Below are positions 62,452-64,000 of a stretch of DNA of 64,000 bases, piece by piece; positions within the stretch are counted from its first letter, which is position 1, and each line of letters begins with the position of its first letter. A program made the translations under genes and the position numbers. The notes below the pieces were generated by a model. The model was not told the origin of the DNA. It did not search any database and worked only from the letters and a program-made list of their open reading frames with translations. This DNA comes from Chitinophagales bacterium (GTDB taxonomy: Bacteria > Bacteroidota > Bacteroidia > Chitinophagales > Saprospiraceae): the NCBI GenBank assembly GCA_017303875.1, contig JAFLBP010000030.1:1-64000 (forward strand), written 5' to 3'.

Positions 62452-63449
62452 TTATCCATACACTTTCCGCCATTTAAACGGATTGAATCTGTATTTTCTT
62501 CTATACGAAAACCATAAGTGGTTTCCAGATTTTTCAATACTGCCCGAAGTTCCGCTTTCGGGAAATTTGCGGTCCAGCGACAATGTTGCATACCAGGCTC
62601 TACAATGGCAATAGGTTTTCCGAAATATTTACTCAATTCCTGCATTGCCGTTGCTAATTGCTCCTGCCGGAAGGTCAGACTCCCTTTAAACCACTCAGCT
62701 GCCGCCGGCGGAGCAGACAATAGTTCCAATGCCTTGCTTTGCCGATCGACGATGGCGGCTTGTCCGGGAGATAGCTCAAGTACCTGCGATTCGGATGCTA
62801 CTCGTACTTTACCAGAGAACAGGCTTACTTCGTTTTTTACTTCAGTCGGGAAAGCCCTGACATTGAACCGGGTACCCAGTACCGTAATCGTAGCATCCGC
62901 CACATTTACCTGAAAAACCTGTTCTGCCCGATGTGTTACCTGAAAATAAGCCTCTCCTTCCAGCTCAACGATGCGCTTGCCGGCACTGAAAACTGCCGGG
63001 TAACGCAGTTTGCTGCCACCATTCACCTGAGCCGTCGAGCCATCGGGGAAAAGCACCTGCTGACGGTTCCCTGCGGGCACCTCCACCATTACCCATGGCG
63101 CATTGGAGGGGCTGTTGGTTTTCCAAAGACCAAAAGCGCCAAGGGCGAGCAGGAAGGCTGCGGCCACCGCCCACCATAGTTTTTTGGGGGCGTGTCGCGA
63201 TGATAATGCGGGCTTGTTTTGAGCTGCAATATTTGCTTTAAGCGTTTGCAGGGCTTCCTGAAGTTCATGGACCGGAACTTCCTGAATTGGCGACAATGTA
63301 TTTTGCCAAAGGGCAATGAGTTGCGCTTCCGTTTGCCGGTTTTGCGGGGCAGCCTCCAACCAGTTTTGGAGGGCTGTTTTTTCATCGGCTGCAAGGGTTT
63401 CGCCGCGCAGTTGTTTATATAGCAATAAAATGAAGTCCTGCTTGCTCAT
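62448..63449 (-). CDS. FecR-type anti-sigma factor
   Basis: This is a 333-aa single-span regulator. An N-terminal cytoplasmic helical part (1-80) binds the sigma factor. A membrane helix lies at about 92-110. A periplasmic FecR domain follows (WVMVEVPAGNRQQVLFPDGS … GEAYFQV …), and the C-terminal DUF4974-type segment (FRQEQLATAMQELSKYFGK) contacts the receptor STN domain. It lies 66 bases after the sigma gene and overlaps the receptor start. It relays substrate occupancy from receptor to sigma factor. Confidence 0.94.
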   Translation of the reverse strand: MSKQDFILLLYKQLRGETLAADEKTALQNWLEAAPQNRQTEAQLIALWQNTLSPIQEVPVHELQEALQTLKANIAAQNKPALSSRHAPKKLWWAVAAAFLLALGAFGLWKTNSPSNAPWVMVEVPAGNRQQVLFPDGSTAQVNGGSKLRYPAVFSAGKRIVELEGEAYFQVTHRAEQVFQVNVADATITVLGTRFNVRAFPTEVKNEVSLFSGKVRVASESQVLELSPGQAAIVDRQSKALELLSAPPAAAEWFKGSLTFRQEQLATAMQELSKYFGKPIAIVEPGMQHCRWTANFPKAELRAVLKNLETTYGFRIEENTDSIRLNGGKCMDK

Positions 63450-63515
63450 TGTGTTTGAGTCTCGTATCTTTCAGACGCCGCCGGAGCATCCACTCCCCTA
63501 TCGCGGCCTCCTGAT

Positions 63516-64000
63516 TTAGGTAAAAAGGATGCAAAGGATTAATTCAGGCAGGAAAGGCCCCAGCCATTCTCTCAAAAGGCGCAGGGCTTTACCAATTTGA
63601 TTTTCAACTGTTTTGGGTGCAATACCGAGTTGTTCGGCAATTTGTGTGTAACTTAAAAACTCAAAGCGGCTGAGCCTGAAAATAAGCGCGCATTGCTCCG
63701 GCAGCCGTCCGATGGCCTCTTGAATACGCCATTCCAAACTCTCTGCTTCGAGTACTTGTAAGGCGTTGGCTGTTTTGTCGGGTATCGGTGGGATGGCTGC
63801 TTCATCGTAATGCGGTTTAAGGCGGCGCAGGTGAGAAATACAGCGATTCACCACCGCGCGTTGCAAATACGATTTTAAGGCGATTTCGATGTGGAGTTCC
63901 TGTCTTTTGTTCCAGAATTTCAAAAACACCTCCTGTACCATGTCCTTGGCGGTATTCCGATCAGCTGTGAGTTGCAGGGCGATATGGAGCAGATAAGCAT
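63516..64000 (-). CDS. ECF RNA polymerase sigma factor (FecI-like), partial
   Basis: The 3' part of an extracytoplasmic-function sigma factor runs off the window edge, with about 160 codons visible. Region 2 is seen as ALQLTADRNTAKDMVQEVFL, so the true start is outside the window; the internal ATG at 63941 is not the start. Region 4 has the helix-turn-helix SYTQIAEQLGIAPKTVENQI. It heads the sigma/anti-sigma/receptor operon and should direct its transcription. Confidence 0.93.
   Translation of the reverse strand, partial: AYLLHIALQLTADRNTAKDMVQEVFLKFWNKRQELHIEIALKSYLQRAVVNRCISHLRRLKPHYDEAAIPPIPDKTANALQVLEAESLEWRIQEAIGRLPEQCALIFRLSRFEFLSYTQIAEQLGIAPKTVENQIGKALRLLREWLGPFLPELILCILFT

Noticed and set aside
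1..64000. tRNA, rRNA, riboswitch and integrase searches by eye
   Set aside because: No cloverleaf, rRNA core, known riboswitch core or integrase motif was recognised. A covariance-model scan would be needed to exclude small RNAs.

Overview
This window looks like a chromosomal segment of a member of the Bacteroidota, probably a Saprospiraceae-like lineage; the phylum call is firm and the family call is inference. The evidence is a set of large secreted proteins ending in type IX secretion (T9SS) sorting domains of both the 'FPNP' type A and the gliding-associated type B form, a gldC gene, SprB-like repeats, a FecI/FecR/STN-TonB receptor trio, an LptD-amidase-MCE envelope cluster, and several TAnnTTTG promoter -7 boxes typical of the phylum.

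Layout. (1) 0.1-8.2 kb, minus strand: a type I restriction-modification operon hsdR-X1-hsdS-hsdM-X2. X1 is a two-helix membrane protein resembling putative AbiC phage-abortive-infection proteins. X2 is an unrecognised repeat-rich protein with two C-terminal membrane helices. (2) 8.2-9.0 kb: a degraded REP-associated transposase (RAYT) flanked by and carrying REP-like palindromes. (3) 9.1-9.7 kb: a eukaryote-like cyclophilin. (4) 9.7-19.7 kb, minus strand: a complete high-affinity potassium locus. It has an NtrC-type sigma-54 activator, a 27-aa membrane micro-ORF, kdpF, kdpA, kdpB, kdpC, an outer-membrane porin, a KdpD reduced to its sensor half, and a separate histidine kinase. (5) 19.8-37.9 kb: secreted and surface proteins, namely an unknown exported protein, a T9SS protein with repeats, a pappalysin-like metalloprotease, a 1566-aa protein with nine near-identical 52-residue repeats, a delta-60-repeat protein and a 1349-aa T9SS protein. 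(6) 38.1-45.6 kb: smaller housekeeping and accessory genes (membrane-anchored TIR protein, coiled-coil protein, fatty-acid desaturase, outer-membrane protein, GldC, glycosylasparaginase, lipoprotein, DUF2452, DinB). They are separated by unusual intergenic inverted repeats. (7) 45.7-51.4 kb: lptD, divergent from an amidase, an MCE protein and a methyltransferase. (8) 51.5-54.3 kb: OsmC, a lipoprotein, a LuxE-like protein and a pirin. (9) 54.4-64.0 kb: a 1788-aa T9SS type B adhesin-like protein, convergent with a TonB receptor/FecR/FecI operon whose sigma gene runs off the right edge.

The least ordinary signals are the two extra membrane proteins inside the type I RM operon, the RAYT/REP relic, the split KdpD paired with a sigma-54-type regulator, and at least three families of intergenic inverted repeats. 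Some of those repeats run from stop codon to stop codon, one has perfect 38-bp arms in front of gldC, and one about 104-bp element occurs as an inverted pair 2.1 kb apart. No rRNA, tRNA or CRISPR array was recognised.
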